The translations under genes were made by a program, and so were the position numbers. Below, piece by piece: positions 7,292 through 7,516 of a stretch of 7,516 nucleotides of DNA. The number at the start of each line of letters is the position of its first letter. Positions within the stretch are counted from its first letter, which is position 1. The DNA is from Bacteroidota bacterium (lineage in GTDB: Bacteria; Bacteroidota; Bacteroidia; NS11-12g; UBA9320): the NCBI GenBank assembly GCA_003484585.1, contig DNBZ01000022.1:1-7516 (forward strand), written 5' to 3'. Below the pieces are notes generated by a model, which did no database searches, was not told the origin of the DNA, and was given only the letters and a program-made list of their open reading frames with translations.

Positions 7292-7516
7292 ATGAATATA
7301 CAAATGAGAAAATGGATGATGTGGACTGGCATTTTGTTGTCAGTAGTGGTTCTCGGAAAAGAGGACGTGCAAGACGTAGAAAAAAAAGCTACTAAAGGGC
7401 TGAAATCTAGACTTGAAATGAAATTCGGTTCAGATTGTGACCCTGCTACTCAGAGTGCAGATTTAGATGTAAATAACGTACGTACCAAAATTTTGAATGG
7501 TGGTGATATGTGGTGG
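7292..7516 (+). CDS. N-terminus of an exported protein, probably large and surface-bound or secreted (3' end outside window)
   Basis: Seventy-five codons are visible and the frame is open at the right edge. The start is basic then hydrophobic (MNIQMRKWMMWTGILLSVVVLG), fitting a signal peptide, though no clear A-x-A cleavage site follows; cleavage after VLG is a guess. Initiation could also be at Met5 (7304), which gives a more compact signal peptide. A charged stretch (KEDVQDVEKKATKGLKSRL) follows, then DLDVNNVRTKILNGGDMWW. From memory, that last motif resembles the start of large Bacteroidota exported proteins that often carry a C-terminal type IX secretion sorting domain; that domain, if present, would be outside the window. 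The gene lies 35 nt behind the receptor with no promoter or terminator visible between them, so co-transcription is likely and a functional link with the receptor is plausible. An A8 run at 7380-7387 does not break the frame. Confidence 0.78.
   Translation, partial: MNIQMRKWMMWTGILLSVVVLGKEDVQDVEKKATKGLKSRLEMKFGSDCDPATQSADLDVNNVRTKILNGGDMWW

Overview
The window looks like chromosomal DNA from a member of the Bacteroidota. The evidence is two large outer-membrane TonB-dependent receptors of the type with an N-terminal carboxypeptidase-like domain, an exported protein whose visible N-terminus resembles large Bacteroidota secreted proteins, moderate-to-low GC, no clear Shine-Dalgarno sequences, and intergenic sequences resembling the Bacteroidota TTG...TAnnTTTG promoter. 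The class or order cannot be fixed from this stretch.

Layout: all four genes lie on the + strand with short gaps. Positions 1-2409 hold the C-terminal two thirds of a TonB-dependent receptor that starts upstream of the window. Positions 2456-3394 hold a complete D-2-hydroxyacid dehydrogenase of the phosphoglycerate-dehydrogenase type. Positions 3495-7256 hold a complete 1253-residue receptor that is a clear, diverged paralog of the first. Positions 7292-7516 hold the start of an exported protein that runs off the right edge. The gaps are 46, 100 and 35 nt. The 100-nt gap carries the best promoter candidate and an inverted repeat, so the second receptor and the exported protein probably form one transcription unit.

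Function: the receptors would take up a ligand across the outer membrane using TonB/ExbBD energy. No SusD-type partner, STN domain or sigma/anti-sigma pair is visible, so this is neither a recognisable polysaccharide-utilisation locus nor a signal-transducing receptor system, and the ligand cannot be named. The downstream exported protein is the likeliest partner of the second receptor. The dehydrogenase is a cytosolic enzyme with no obvious link to the receptors.

No wholly new system is evident. The points most worth checking are an abrupt change in base composition and valine codon use inside the dehydrogenase gene near 3040, the inverted repeat at the expected start of the second receptor's transcript, and three segments that stay unusually similar between the two otherwise diverged receptors.
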